Shown here: positions 1 through 8,229 of the stretch, piece by piece
Layout: every line of letters starts with the position of its first letter
Numbering within the stretch: position 1 is the first letter of the stretch
DNA from: CAVOHU01 sp963843385
Lineage (GTDB): Bacteria; Acidobacteriota; Vicinamibacteria; Vicinamibacterales; JAKQTR01
Assembly: GCA_963843385.1 (NCBI GenBank)
Contig: CAWJJY010000007.1
Location: 2,046,001 to 2,110,000 of the forward strand
Direction: 5' to 3'
Length of the DNA stretch: 64,000 nt
Position numbers and translations under genes: made by a program
Notes under the pieces: model-generated
What the model saw: only the letters and a program-made list of their open reading frames with translations
What the model was told of the DNA's origin: nothing
Databases searched by the model: none

Positions 1-1
1 C

Positions 2-2854
2 TCGATCGGCCGCTCGTGGGCGGGTCTCGCCGCCGCCGGCGTCGCCATGGTCGCGGCGCTGTGCCTGCTGGCGTTCTATGTCCACGCGCAGATGGTCACG
101 TGGGACGAACGAGCGCGTGTCGATGCGTGGAAGCTGCTGGCAAAGACCGACGCCGAGATCCAGAAGGTGCTGCAGCCCGAGCTCACCCGGCAGCACAACG
201 AGCTGGTCGTGCGCCGGACTGTCTACCGGTACGGTGGCCTGACCCTCCTCATTGCGACGGGCATATTCCTCGCCTGGTTCAGATGGCTGCAGCCGGAGGG
301 CGATCAGTGGGAACGCGTTCCAAAGCGGATCGTGCGGGCGCTGCGGCGCGAACAGCGTGGAACTCCGGACGAGGAGATCCCTGCGCACCCGCGAGGCCAC
401 TCGCCGATCGAACCTGCGATGGTGGCGACAAGGCCGGCTGCAAGACCCGCTCACAGGGGCGCCGTCCAGCTGCCGGTCGATCTGGGACCGGTGGACGAGA
501 TCCTCGAGGCCGAGGGACGGAGCGCCGCCTCGGTCATTCCCGTGCTGCAGGCCATTCAGTCCCGCTACCGGTATCTACCGCACGCGGCGCTCGAGCGGGT
601 CTGCGAGCACAGCGAGATCACGCCCGCGCAGATCGCCGGCGTCGCGTCGTTCTACGGCCAGTTCCGCCTGCGCCCGACCGGCGAACACGTCATCCGGGTG
701 TGTGAGGGCACGGCCTGTCACGTGTCGGGAGCGGTGGAGGTCCGCACCGAGTTGCGGCGACAGCTGGGCCTGCAGGATGGCGAAGACACCGATCCGAACG
801 GCCAGGTCACCATCGAGCGCGTCGCGTGCGTCGGGTCGTGCAGCCTCGCGCCGGTCGTCACGATCGACGAGCGCATCTACGGCCAGCTGAGCGCCCTGTC
901 GGCGGCCAGCCTGCTTCACGGCTTCCTCGACGCGGAGGCGGCAAAGCAGGCCGGCGGAAACGGAAACGGCCACGGGCACGGTCTCACGCGCGCGAAGGCA
1001 CGCCCGGCACGCGCAGGTTCGGCTCCGGGAGCCCAATCCGATCCGGTCGAGATCCGGATCGGCCTCGGCTCGTGCGGAATCGCGAGCGGTGCCCTGGACG
1101 TTCGTGACGCGCTCGAAGCCGAGATCGAGGCGATTGGCGGAGGCGCGACCCTCAAGGCCGTCGGATGCGCCGGATTGTGCCACAGCGAGCCGCTGGTCGA
1201 AGTCATCGGCGGCAGCAGCCGCGCCTTGTACGGCAACGTGCAGCCAAGCGACGCCCGGCGCCTCGTGCGGCGGCATGTCCGGCCACGGGGAGTGATTCGC
1301 CAGCTTCGCGAGGACCTCAAGGACGCGCGGTCGCGACTGCGAGACGACACGGCATGGACCCCCATCGAAGCCCGCGAAGTCGCGCTGACCCCGTACTCGA
1401 GCAAGCAGGTCCGAATCGTGCTCGAGAACTGCGGCGCGATCGACCCGTTGTCGCTCGACGACTACCGCAGGCGTGACGGCATGCGGGCGATCGAAGCCTG
1501 CCTGGCGCACCTCACGCCCCAGGAGGTCATCGACCGCGTGCGCGCCTCGGGGCTGCGCGGCCGTGGCGGCGCAGGGTTCCCCACCGCGACCAAGTGGGAC
1601 ATCGCCCGCCGGGCCCCGGGGTCGGTCAGGTACGTCATCTGCAACGGCGATGAAGGCGACCCCGGCGCGTTCATGGATCGCGCGGTGCTCGAAGCCGATC
1701 CGTTCCGCGTGATCGAGGGGATGGCCGTCGCGGCCTACGCGATCGGCGCCGCCGAAGGGTTCGTCTACGTCAGGCGCGAGTATCCGATCGCGGTCAAGCA
1801 CATCCGCGCGGCGATCGGGATCGCCGAGGCCGCGGGGCTCCTCGGGGCGAATATCCGCGGCTCCTCGTTCAGCTTCACGCTGCGGGTGCGCGAGGGCGCG
1901 GGCGCCTTCGTGTGCGGCGAGGAAACGGCGCTGATTCAGTCGATCGAGGGCCTCCGCGGCATGCCGCGGCCCAGGCCGCCCTATCCCGCGGTGTCCGGGC
2001 TTTGGGGCAAGCCCACGCTCATCAACAACGTCGAAACGCTTGCGTGCCTGCCCTGGATCTTCCGGCACGGGCCCGAGGCGTTCGCGGCGCTCGGCACCGA
2101 GAAGTCGAAAGGCACCAAGGTCTTCTCGCTGGCCGGCAAGATCAGGCGCGGCGGGCTGATCGAGGTGCCGATGGGCATCACGATTCGCGAGATCGTCGAG
2201 GACATCGGCGGCGGCATCAAGGGCGGGCGGACGTTCAAGGCGGTCCTGGCCGGCGGCCCGTCGGGCGGGTGCATTCCGGCCCGCCTCGCCGATACGCGGA
2301 TCGACTACGAGGAGCTCGCCTCGACGGGCGCCATCATGGGCTCCGGGGGACTCGTCGTGCTCGACGACCACGACTGCGCCGTCGAGATCGCACGCTACTT
2401 CCTGCACTTCACCCAGGATGAATCGTGCGGCAAGTGCACGTTCTGCCGGATTGGCACCAAGCGCATGCTCGAGATTCTCGAGCGGATCTGCGCGGGCAAG
2501 GGGGAGGCGGGCGACCTGCAGACGCTCGAGGACCTGAGCGCCGGAGTCAGGCGAGGCAGCCTGTGCGGCCTTGGACAGACGGCGCCGAACCCGGTCCTGA
2601 CGACGCTGAAGTATTTTCGGGAGGAGTACGAGGCGCACATTCGCGACCGGAGGTGCCCGGCGGCGGTCTGCAAGCCGCTCATCCACTACCGCGTACTCGA
2701 CCATTGCACGGGCTGCACGCTGTGCGCGCAGGCGTGCCCGTCCGGGGCAATCGAGAGCCGCCCGTACCTGCGGCACGAGGTGGCAGACGATTTATGCACG
2801 CGCTGCGGGATGTGCGTGACGGCGTGCCCCGAAAAGGCGATTGAAGTGGCCTAG
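2..2854 (+). CDS. Membrane-anchored NuoE-NuoF fusion, NAD(P)H-oxidising iron-sulfur flavoprotein (5' end outside window)
   Basis: The frame is open to the window edge, so the true start may lie upstream; the first in-frame ATG is at 47. Numbering from that Met, a hydrophobic stretch at the very N-terminus and another at about 62-79 suggest a membrane anchor. About 145-295 is a NuoE-like thioredoxin fold with C219/C224 and C261/C265 for a 2Fe-2S cluster. About 335-415 is a second, smaller 2Fe-2S thioredoxin-like domain (C343, C374, C378). About 440-860 is NuoF with the FMN/NADH motif RGRGGAGFPT at 504 and a 4Fe-4S motif SCGKCTFC near 793. The C-terminus carries two CxxCxxCxxxC ferredoxin motifs (about 887-932). 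By family it would oxidise NAD(P)H or reduce NAD(P)+ as the diaphorase part of a hydrogenase, formate dehydrogenase or bifurcating complex. It probably works with the next gene, 145 bp downstream. The partner enzyme is not visible. Confidence 0.85.
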   Translation, partial: SIGRSWAGLAAAGVAMVAALCLLAFYVHAQMVTWDERARVDAWKLLAKTDAEIQKVLQPELTRQHNELVVRRTVYRYGGLTLLIATGIFLAWFRWLQPEGDQWERVPKRIVRALRREQRGTPDEEIPAHPRGHSPIEPAMVATRPAARPAHRGAVQLPVDLGPVDEILEAEGRSAASVIPVLQAIQSRYRYLPHAALERVCEHSEITPAQIAGVASFYGQFRLRPTGEHVIRVCEGTACHVSGAVEVRTELRRQLGLQDGEDTDPNGQVTIERVACVGSCSLAPVVTIDERIYGQLSALSAASLLHGFLDAEAAKQAGGNGNGHGHGLTRAKARPARAGSAPGAQSDPVEIRIGLGSCGIASGALDVRDALEAEIEAIGGGATLKAVGCAGLCHSEPLVEVIGGSSRALYGNVQPSDARRLVRRHVRPRGVIRQLREDLKDARSRLRDDTAWTPIEAREVALTPYSSKQVRIVLENCGAIDPLSLDDYRRRDGMRAIEACLAHLTPQEVIDRVRASGLRGRGGAGFPTATKWDIARRAPGSVRYVICNGDEGDPGAFMDRAVLEADPFRVIEGMAVAAYAIGAAEGFVYVRREYPIAVKHIRAAIGIAEAAGLLGANIRGSSFSFTLRVREGAGAFVCGEETALIQSIEGLRGMPRPRPPYPAVSGLWGKPTLINNVETLACLPWIFRHGPEAFAALGTEKSKGTKVFSLAGKIRRGGLIEVPMGITIREIVEDIGGGIKGGRTFKAVLAGGPSGGCIPARLADTRIDYEELASTGAIMGSGGLVVLDDHDCAVEIARYFLHFTQDESCGKCTFCRIGTKRMLEILERICAGKGEAGDLQTLEDLSAGVRRGSLCGLGQTAPNPVLTTLKYFREEYEAHIRDRRCPAAVCKPLIHYRVLDHCTGCTLCAQACPSGAIESRPYLRHEVADDLCTRCGMCVTACPEKAIEVA

Positions 2855-2883
2855 CGAAGGGGCCAGGGGCCGCTCAGGAGGGA

Positions 2884-2905
2884 GGCCGGGCCACGAGACC
2901 CGGCC
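2884..2905 (+). terminator. Hairpin between the two redox genes
   Basis: A perfect 7-bp stem (2884-2890 with 2899-2905, GGCCGGG/CCCGGCC) with an 8-nt loop lies 30 bp after the first stop. No T-run follows. It may be an attenuator or RNA-stability hairpin rather than a true terminator. Confidence 0.35.
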
Positions 2906-2999
2906 CGTAGCGGCGCACGGAGCGCGGTAGCACGAAGAGATCGACCGAGCGCCGGAGCATCCGGTCCTCAGACCCCCATTCGGGTGACAGAGAAGTTCA

Positions 3000-5135
3000 A
3001 TGAAGATGGTGACGCTGACAATCGACGGCCGTGACGTATCGGTCGAGGACGGCACGACGATTCTCGAGGCGGCGCGGCGCCTCGGGATCCGGATTCCCAC
3101 CCTCTGCCACGTTGACGGGTTCGAGCCGTCGGCGTCCTGCTTTCTGTGCGCGGTCCAGGTCGAGGGCCGGGCGGTGCTCTCGCCCTCCTGCGCCACCCCG
3201 GCGGCCGCCGGGACCATTGTCTATACGAACTCCGAAGACGTACGGGCGTCGCGGAAGATGGCGCTCGAACTGCTCCTGTCCGATCACGCCGGCGACTGCA
3301 TCGGCCCGTGCAGGAGCGGCTGCCCGGCCCGGCTCGATATCCCCGGCTTCCTGACCGAGGTCGCGGCGGGGGACATCCGGCGCTCAGCCGAGATCGCCTC
3401 CGACTTTCTGACGTTGCCAGCCGCGCTTGGACGCATCTGCCCGCGACTCTGTGAGGAGCGCTGTCACCACTGCGACAAGGGAGAACCCCTTTCGGTCGGG
3501 AACCTCCACCGCTTCGCGGCGGATGACGACCTCGCCTCGGAACAACGCTACGTCCCGCGCAAGGACAAGGCCACCGGCAAGCGCATCGCCATTGTGGGTG
3601 CGGGCCCGGGCGGGCTGACGGCCGCCTATCACCTGCTGCGTCGGGGCCATGGTGTCACCCTGTTCGATGCGCACGAAAAGCCCGGCGGGATGCTGCGGTA
3701 CGGCATCCCTGCGTTTCGCCTGCCACGCCTCGTCATCGACCAGGAGATCGAGGTCGTCCGCCTGCTGGGAGCAGACTTCCGCATGCAAGAGCGGCTCGGC
3801 TCCGACTTCACGCTCGATGAGGTGCGCGCGGAGTTTGACGCCGTCCTGCTTGCCATCGGCGCGCAAGGATCGCGCGGCCTGGACTGCCCGGGGGAAGGCC
3901 TCGCGATTTCCGCCATCGCATTTCTCGCTGAGGTCGCGCGCGGCCTGACACCGGAGATTGGCCGCCGGACGCTCGTGCTCGGCGGAGGCAACACCGCGAT
4001 GGACGCGTCACGCACCGCGATCCGCCTGGGCGCCGAGTCGGTCACGGTCCTCTACCGCCGCTCGCGTCGCGAGATGCCGTGCCTGATGTCGGAAGTCGAG
4101 GCGGCCGAGGCCGAAGGCATCCGCATCGAAACGCTGGTGGCGCCGGCTCGAGTCGACCGCCTCCCCGATGGCGGAGTGCGCCTCACGTGCGTTCGCATGA
4201 CGCTCGGCGCACCGGACGAGAGCGGCCGCGCCAGGCCCGTGCCGATTCCAGGCTCCGAGTTCGCGCTCGATGCGTCGAGCGTCATCGCCGCCATCGGCCA
4301 GACAGTCGAGGCTGTTGAGACGGGTGCCCACGATCTGCAACTGACGGCCCGCGGAATCGCCGTCGACCCGCGCACGCTCGCGACAAATGTTCCCGGCGTC
4401 TTCGCGGGTGGCGACGCCGTAAACGGAGCGGATCTCGCCGTGAGGGCCGTGGCCGCGGGCAAACTCGCCGCGGTCTCCATTGACCAGTACCTCGGCGGGC
4501 GCCGGGTCACCGGCGATCCGGAAATGGTCACCGCGCTGATGGGGAAGCTCGACGAACAGGAACTGGCGGAATTCTATCGGGTCATCGAGGAGACGCCTCG
4601 GGCTCCGATGCCGGAGCTGCCGGCGGCGACTCGCGTGCGAAGCTTCGACGAGGTCGAAACCGGGTTCTCGCCTGGAGTCGCCCAGGCCGAGGCCAGGCGC
4701 TGCGCGACCTGCGGATGCTGGAAGGCCTCGACCTGCCAGCTCCGCCAGTATGCGACCGAGTACGAAGCGGACCCGTCGCGGTTCGCGGGTGAGCGCCGGA
4801 AGTTCGCCCGCGACCTCACGCACCCTGAAATCGTGTACGAGCCGGGCAAGTGCATCCTCTGCGGCGCGTGCATTCGGACAGCGGCCGAGGCGGCCGACGG
4901 CCTGGGCCTCGCGTTTGTCGGTCGAGGGTTCAACGCCGCTGTCGCGGTCCCGCTGCGGGGCACGATGCTCGAGGCGCTGCCCACCGCGGCGAAGCGCGCG
5001 GCGGAGGTGTGCCCGACCGCCGCGATCGCGCTCCGCACCTCCGGCAACGGCGTGTGCTTCATGCTCGATCCGGGACCGGCCGCGTCCGCGGACGGGCGAC
5101 GCCTGATTCCGCTCCTCGACATGTCTCGCCAATAA
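3000..5135 (+). CDS. Ferredoxin-GltD-NuoG-like fusion, FAD/NAD(P)H oxidoreductase
   Basis: A 711-residue protein. Residues 1-80 are a NuoG-type 2Fe-2S ferredoxin (C37, C47, C50 region). About 95-165 is the cysteine-rich N-domain of glutamate-synthase small subunits (CIGPCRSGCP, CPRLCEERC). About 195-500 is a GltD-like FAD/NAD(P)H module with VGAGPGGLTAA near 199 and a second nucleotide fold LVLGGGNTAMD near 324. The C-terminus (about 570-690) has further cysteine motifs (CATCGCW, CILCGAC, VCPTAA) like NuoG/formate-dehydrogenase electron subunits. By family it moves electrons between NAD(P)H, FAD and Fe-S clusters in the cytoplasm. It follows the NuoE-NuoF fusion on the same strand, so the two probably form one complex. 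There is no glutamate synthase large subunit nearby, so a GltD role in glutamate synthesis is unlikely. Confidence 0.8.
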   Translation: MKMVTLTIDGRDVSVEDGTTILEAARRLGIRIPTLCHVDGFEPSASCFLCAVQVEGRAVLSPSCATPAAAGTIVYTNSEDVRASRKMALELLLSDHAGDCIGPCRSGCPARLDIPGFLTEVAAGDIRRSAEIASDFLTLPAALGRICPRLCEERCHHCDKGEPLSVGNLHRFAADDDLASEQRYVPRKDKATGKRIAIVGAGPGGLTAAYHLLRRGHGVTLFDAHEKPGGMLRYGIPAFRLPRLVIDQEIEVVRLLGADFRMQERLGSDFTLDEVRAEFDAVLLAIGAQGSRGLDCPGEGLAISAIAFLAEVARGLTPEIGRRTLVLGGGNTAMDASRTAIRLGAESVTVLYRRSRREMPCLMSEVEAAEAEGIRIETLVAPARVDRLPDGGVRLTCVRMTLGAPDESGRARPVPIPGSEFALDASSVIAAIGQTVEAVETGAHDLQLTARGIAVDPRTLATNVPGVFAGGDAVNGADLAVRAVAAGKLAAVSIDQYLGGRRVTGDPEMVTALMGKLDEQELAEFYRVIEETPRAPMPELPAATRVRSFDEVETGFSPGVAQAEARRCATCGCWKASTCQLRQYATEYEADPSRFAGERRKFARDLTHPEIVYEPGKCILCGACIRTAAEAADGLGLAFVGRGFNAAVAVPLRGTMLEALPTAAKRAAEVCPTAAIALRTSGNGVCFMLDPGPAASADGRRLIPLLDMSRQ

Positions 5136-5151
5136 CGGAGGTTCGCGAACG

Positions 5152-5173
5152 GCGGATCTCCCTCCCGATCCGC
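5152..5173 (+). terminator. Hairpin after the redox module
   Basis: A perfect 7-bp stem GCGGATC/GATCCGC (5152-5158 with 5167-5173) with a pyrimidine loop lies 16 bp after the stop at 5135. It is followed by a T/C/G-mixed stretch rather than a T-run. It is a plausible transcript end before the AI-2E permease gene. Confidence 0.4.
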
Positions 5174-5280
5174 TCTGACTGACTGCCCGAGCTTCAGCAG
5201 ATGAGAACGCATGAACAGGGCGGGCTCGTCCGCTGCCTGTTCGGCGAAAGTTCCTTCGCACCACGAGCCCCGGCCTCGTG

Positions 5281-5286
5281 TAGACT
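5281..5286 (+). promoter_or_regulatory. -10-like TAGACT, possible leaderless promoter
   Basis: TAGACT sits 10 nt before the ATG at 5297 and no Shine-Dalgarno lies between. A 6-bp inverted repeat (5262-5267 with 5275-5280) abuts it. The 12-mer GTGTAGACTGCC spanning this box recurs at 53659 upstream of the tricorn-like protease gene. No convincing -35 was seen. Confidence 0.4.
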
Positions 5287-5296
5287 GCCACCTACC

Positions 5297-6361
5297 ATGC
5301 CACACGGTGACGCCGAGCGTGAACGTTTCGTCCTCTTGATCTTCTACGCGGTCGTCCTGGTCATCAGCTACCTGGCGTTTCTCGTCGTCGGGCCGTTCCT
5401 CGCCCCGTTGGCCTGGGCCGCCGTGTTCGCGATGGTGATGTATCCCATTCGAGAGCGCCTGGCGCGGCGCCTCGGTGAGTCGTGGGCAGCGTCGGCCGCG
5501 ACCGGCCTGGCCATCCTGGTCGTCGTGGTCCCTGCCCTCGGGATCCTCACCCTGCTGGTGCGAGAGGTCACGACGCAGGTGCACTCGGTCCAGGCATCGG
5601 GTTTCCAGATGCCGACCCCGGCTCGCATTCAGGAGTGGTGGGACTCGATCCGCACGAGCGTGCCGATGCTGTCGCTCCCTCCAGACCCGACCTCGGGGCT
5701 GGCGGATCTGCTGAAGACGATCGCCACCTACCTGGCTACGCGGGCGACATCAGTGCTGGCCGACGTCGCCGGCGTCGTATTCCAGGGCTTCGTCATGCTG
5801 TTCGGCTTGTTCTTCTTCTTCAGGGATGGCGAGCGCATGGTCGGTCGGCTTCGCGAGCTCCTGCCCTTCGAGCAGTCACGCCGGGATCTGATTCTCCATC
5901 AGACCTACGACCTGGTGGTCGCCACCGTCGGGTCGACCTTCGCCGTTGCGGGCATCCAGGGGACGCTCACCGGCATCGCGCTGGGGCTGCTGGGGTTCCG
6001 CGCGCCGGTGTTCTGGGGGGTGATGACGGCGTTCCTGTCCCTGGTGCCGATGGTGGGATCGGGCCTGGTCTGGGGTCCGGCCGCACTGTGGCTCCTGCTG
6101 TCCGGGGACTTCGTGGGAGGCATCATCCTGCTGGTCGTGGGAGTCGGCGTGATCGGCATGGCCGACAACTTCCTCCGGCCGATGCTGCTGAGCGGCCGGA
6201 CGACCATGAACGGTTTGCTGGTGTTCATCAGCCTGCTTGGCGGGATGGCGGCATTCGGATTCATCGGGCTCGTCCTCGGCCCGGTGATCATCGCGGCCCT
6301 GAACACGCTGCTCGAGGCCGCACTCCCGAGGCAGGACTCGCCAGGGCCGGCTCCGTCGTAG
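5297..6361 (+). CDS. AI-2E family transporter (putative permease)
   Basis: A 354-residue polytopic membrane protein with about eight hydrophobic segments: two near residues 10-55, one near 60-85, and a cluster from about 165 to 340. The C-terminal half has the family pattern DNFLRPMLLSGRT followed by a glycine-rich pair of helices (FISLLGGMAAFGFIGLVLGP). The family exports small molecules or ions, and the AI-2 label is historical. The frame extends upstream to an ATG at 5201, but the intervening 32 residues are polar and unlike the family. The ATG at 5297, just after a -10-like box, is preferred. Substrate unknown. Confidence 0.85.
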   Translation: MPHGDAERERFVLLIFYAVVLVISYLAFLVVGPFLAPLAWAAVFAMVMYPIRERLARRLGESWAASAATGLAILVVVVPALGILTLLVREVTTQVHSVQASGFQMPTPARIQEWWDSIRTSVPMLSLPPDPTSGLADLLKTIATYLATRATSVLADVAGVVFQGFVMLFGLFFFFRDGERMVGRLRELLPFEQSRRDLILHQTYDLVVATVGSTFAVAGIQGTLTGIALGLLGFRAPVFWGVMTAFLSLVPMVGSGLVWGPAALWLLLSGDFVGGIILLVVGVGVIGMADNFLRPMLLSGRTTMNGLLVFISLLGGMAAFGFIGLVLGPVIIAALNTLLEAALPRQDSPGPAPS

Positions 6362-6400
6362 CCCGATCGCCTGCTCGATCCGGGGCCGGCGCGAGTCGCG

Positions 6401-7153
6401 CTACTTGCTGATCTTGACGTTTCCTGAGAAGGTCTTCAGACGAATCGCGTGCTGGCCGTCTCCCCCGTTGAGGTCGGCGCGCAGATGACCCCGCTTCTGT
6501 TCCTGGAAGGTCAACGGCACATCGGTCCGCAACGAGCCGCTGAACGAGTCGAAGCTCACCGCCGCGCGCGAGGCCTCCGACAGCTGCACGTCGATGCCTC
6601 CCGAGAAGGTCTCGAGATCGAGGTCCGGGCCCGCTGCGCCTGGTGCCAGTCGGACTGAGAGCGGCCCCGAGAAGCTCTTGACCGCCACCGGTGCGGCGGC
6701 GTCCTCCACATTGGTCTCGCCTGAAAACGTGTGAATCGACTGCTGGCCCGACACGTTGCGGACTCGCACCGAGCTGCTGAACACATCGAGCTTCAGCCTG
6801 GCATCCTGCGGCACCTGGATTTCGAACTCCGTCTCGACGACATTGTCCCGGTCGCTGTCCTGGCTCCGCTCCCGGCGGTTGGCCTCGATGGTGACCCTGG
6901 AGCCATCCGATTGGATGTCGAGCTTGATGCGATCCAGCCTTTCGCGGGGCGCGCGGCGGACGGCATCGATGGTCACCTCGCCGACCGCGGCGCCGGTAAT
7001 CCTCACGGCACCCGAGAAGTTGTGGAGTTCGAGGGTCCCCCCAGCGCCGAGGGGAAGGACCTTGTGGACTTGCTCCGTCTCGGCGGCGAATGCCGGAATC
7101 GACAGGAAACACAGCACTGCGGCGGCGGCGACCATCAGGCGAAGACACCTCAT
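6401..7153 (-). CDS. Secreted DUF4097-type beta-helix protein
   Basis: A 250-residue protein with a signal peptide ending near AFAAE (about residue 24). The rest is regular beta-strands with repeated NFSGAVRI, TFSGETNV, SFSGPLSV, TFSGGIDV, SFSGSLRT and TFSGNVKI motifs, typical of DUF4097/DUF4098 adhesin-like beta-solenoids. These proteins are exported or membrane-associated and their function is unknown. GGAG lies 8 nt before the ATG. It converges with the AI-2E gene, only 39 bp between the stops. Confidence 0.75.
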   Translation of the reverse strand: MRCLRLMVAAAAVLCFLSIPAFAAETEQVHKVLPLGAGGTLELHNFSGAVRITGAAVGEVTIDAVRRAPRERLDRIKLDIQSDGSRVTIEANRRERSQDSDRDNVVETEFEIQVPQDARLKLDVFSSSVRVRNVSGQQSIHTFSGETNVEDAAAPVAVKSFSGPLSVRLAPGAAGPDLDLETFSGGIDVQLSEASRAAVSFDSFSGSLRTDVPLTFQEQKRGHLRADLNGGDGQHAIRLKTFSGNVKISK

Positions 7154-7356
7154 TGGCTACACTCCTTCCATTGGAGTGATAGACGGGGCGGGTCGGCAGA
7201 TGGTTGCCCGGGAGGGGCATTCAAGCAGAATCCGCCCTGTCAGAGGCCGCGGCCGGCGTCGGGCGGCGTATGCCACGGGGCGGATGGCAGCCGTGCGGAC
7301 CCCGCCGCACGTGTCGAGAGCGAGCCCGAGGGATCCTGCGAAAAGGGTCGGACGCC

Positions 7357-7899
7357 CTACTTCCCGCCCGCCGACTCGGCCGCCGTCTTCAGCTGCGCCA
7401 GGCCCCTCTCGAAATCGGGGCCGATCATCTTGTCCATCCCGCCCATGAACAGGCACATGCCTTTCGCGATGAAGTTGTTATCGCCCGACATGCTCCAGGT
7501 CACCGAGGTGGAGCTGCCCTGGCCGGCAAGTGCGAACTCGGTCAAGCTGGACTGGGCGAATGGCTTCAGGAATTCGAGCTTGATGCGCACCAGCTCGCCT
7601 GGCTTGCTCTCGAGCACCGTCATGCGTCCCTCACCCACCTTGTCATTGCCGGTCCAGCTGTAGATCGCCCCGGTCCCGGCGGCGGGGCCGTCATAGCTCG
7701 TTTTCATGGCGGGATCGAGCTTGGCCCAGGGTGACCACGCGTCCCACCGGTGGAAGTCGTTCACGAGCGAGAAGACGTCGGACTGCGGAGCGGCGATCGA
7801 CGCGGTGCGGACGACCTTGTAGGTGGCGGGCTGCGCGGCCACGACAACGACGAGCGCAGCCACGAGGGCGACGACGACAAGCAGGATCTTCTTGAGCAT
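7357..7899 (-). CDS. SRPBCC family protein (polyketide cyclase/START-like fold)
   Basis: A 180-residue protein. An N-terminal hydrophobic helix (about 3-25) acts as a signal or anchor. The remainder is the SRPBCC helix-grip fold, with the usual openings RTASIAAPQSDVFSLVNDFHRWDAWSPW and TSYDGPAAGTGAIYSW, and a C-terminal helix MGGMDKMIGPDFERGLAQLK. The family binds hydrophobic ligands; no catalytic role can be assigned. A strong GGAGG lies 7 nt before the ATG. It is transcribed away from the next gene. Confidence 0.8.
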   Translation of the reverse strand: MLKKILLVVVALVAALVVVVAAQPATYKVVRTASIAAPQSDVFSLVNDFHRWDAWSPWAKLDPAMKTSYDGPAAGTGAIYSWTGNDKVGEGRMTVLESKPGELVRIKLEFLKPFAQSSLTEFALAGQGSSTSVTWSMSGDNNFIAKGMCLFMGGMDKMIGPDFERGLAQLKTAAESAGGK

Positions 7900-8229
7900 C
7901 GGAAGTCCTCCCCGCTAATACCATACCAAACTATTCGGCATTGCGCACTTGCCGCGCAGGCGCAGGCTCGAACCTCCTGCGTGCGGTCTTCTGAGCGCCA
8001 ATCCGCCGTCGCTCAGATTCTGGCAGGTTCTCGCGCTCGCTCGCCTCAGCCTCGTCGGGTTGCGGCTCAGTCCACCGCGACGCCTGATTTTCTGTTAACC
8101 GTACAGGCGCTTCGGGAGTCTACTGCCTTGTGTACCTTCATCACGGCGTGCGCAGTGGATTCGAGTCCGAGGATGGATGACGAACGGCGCGTGTTCACAC
8201 ATACGGCCTTGATCCCGCGAGGTGTTCCC
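7900..8229. other. Divergent intergenic region, 330 bp
   Basis: This lies between the SRPBCC gene (minus) and the M1-like gene (plus) and must carry both promoters. It holds an inverted repeat CGCAGG/CCTGCG (7961-7966 with 7976-7981) around CTCGAACCT, and a lower-GC stretch near 8085-8105. No ORF looks coding. No clear -35/-10 pair can be assigned. Confidence 0.5.

Noticed and set aside
575..2776. Long minus-strand open frame (733 codons) across the NuoE-NuoF gene
   Set aside because: Antisense shadow of a clearly coding, motif-rich gene. Its translation is Arg/Ala/Asp-rich without any domain.
7961..7981. tRNA T-arm-like sequence (CGCAGG, CTCGAAC, CCTGCG)
   Set aside because: The loop is too long, and no acceptor or anticodon arm can be folded around it on either strand.
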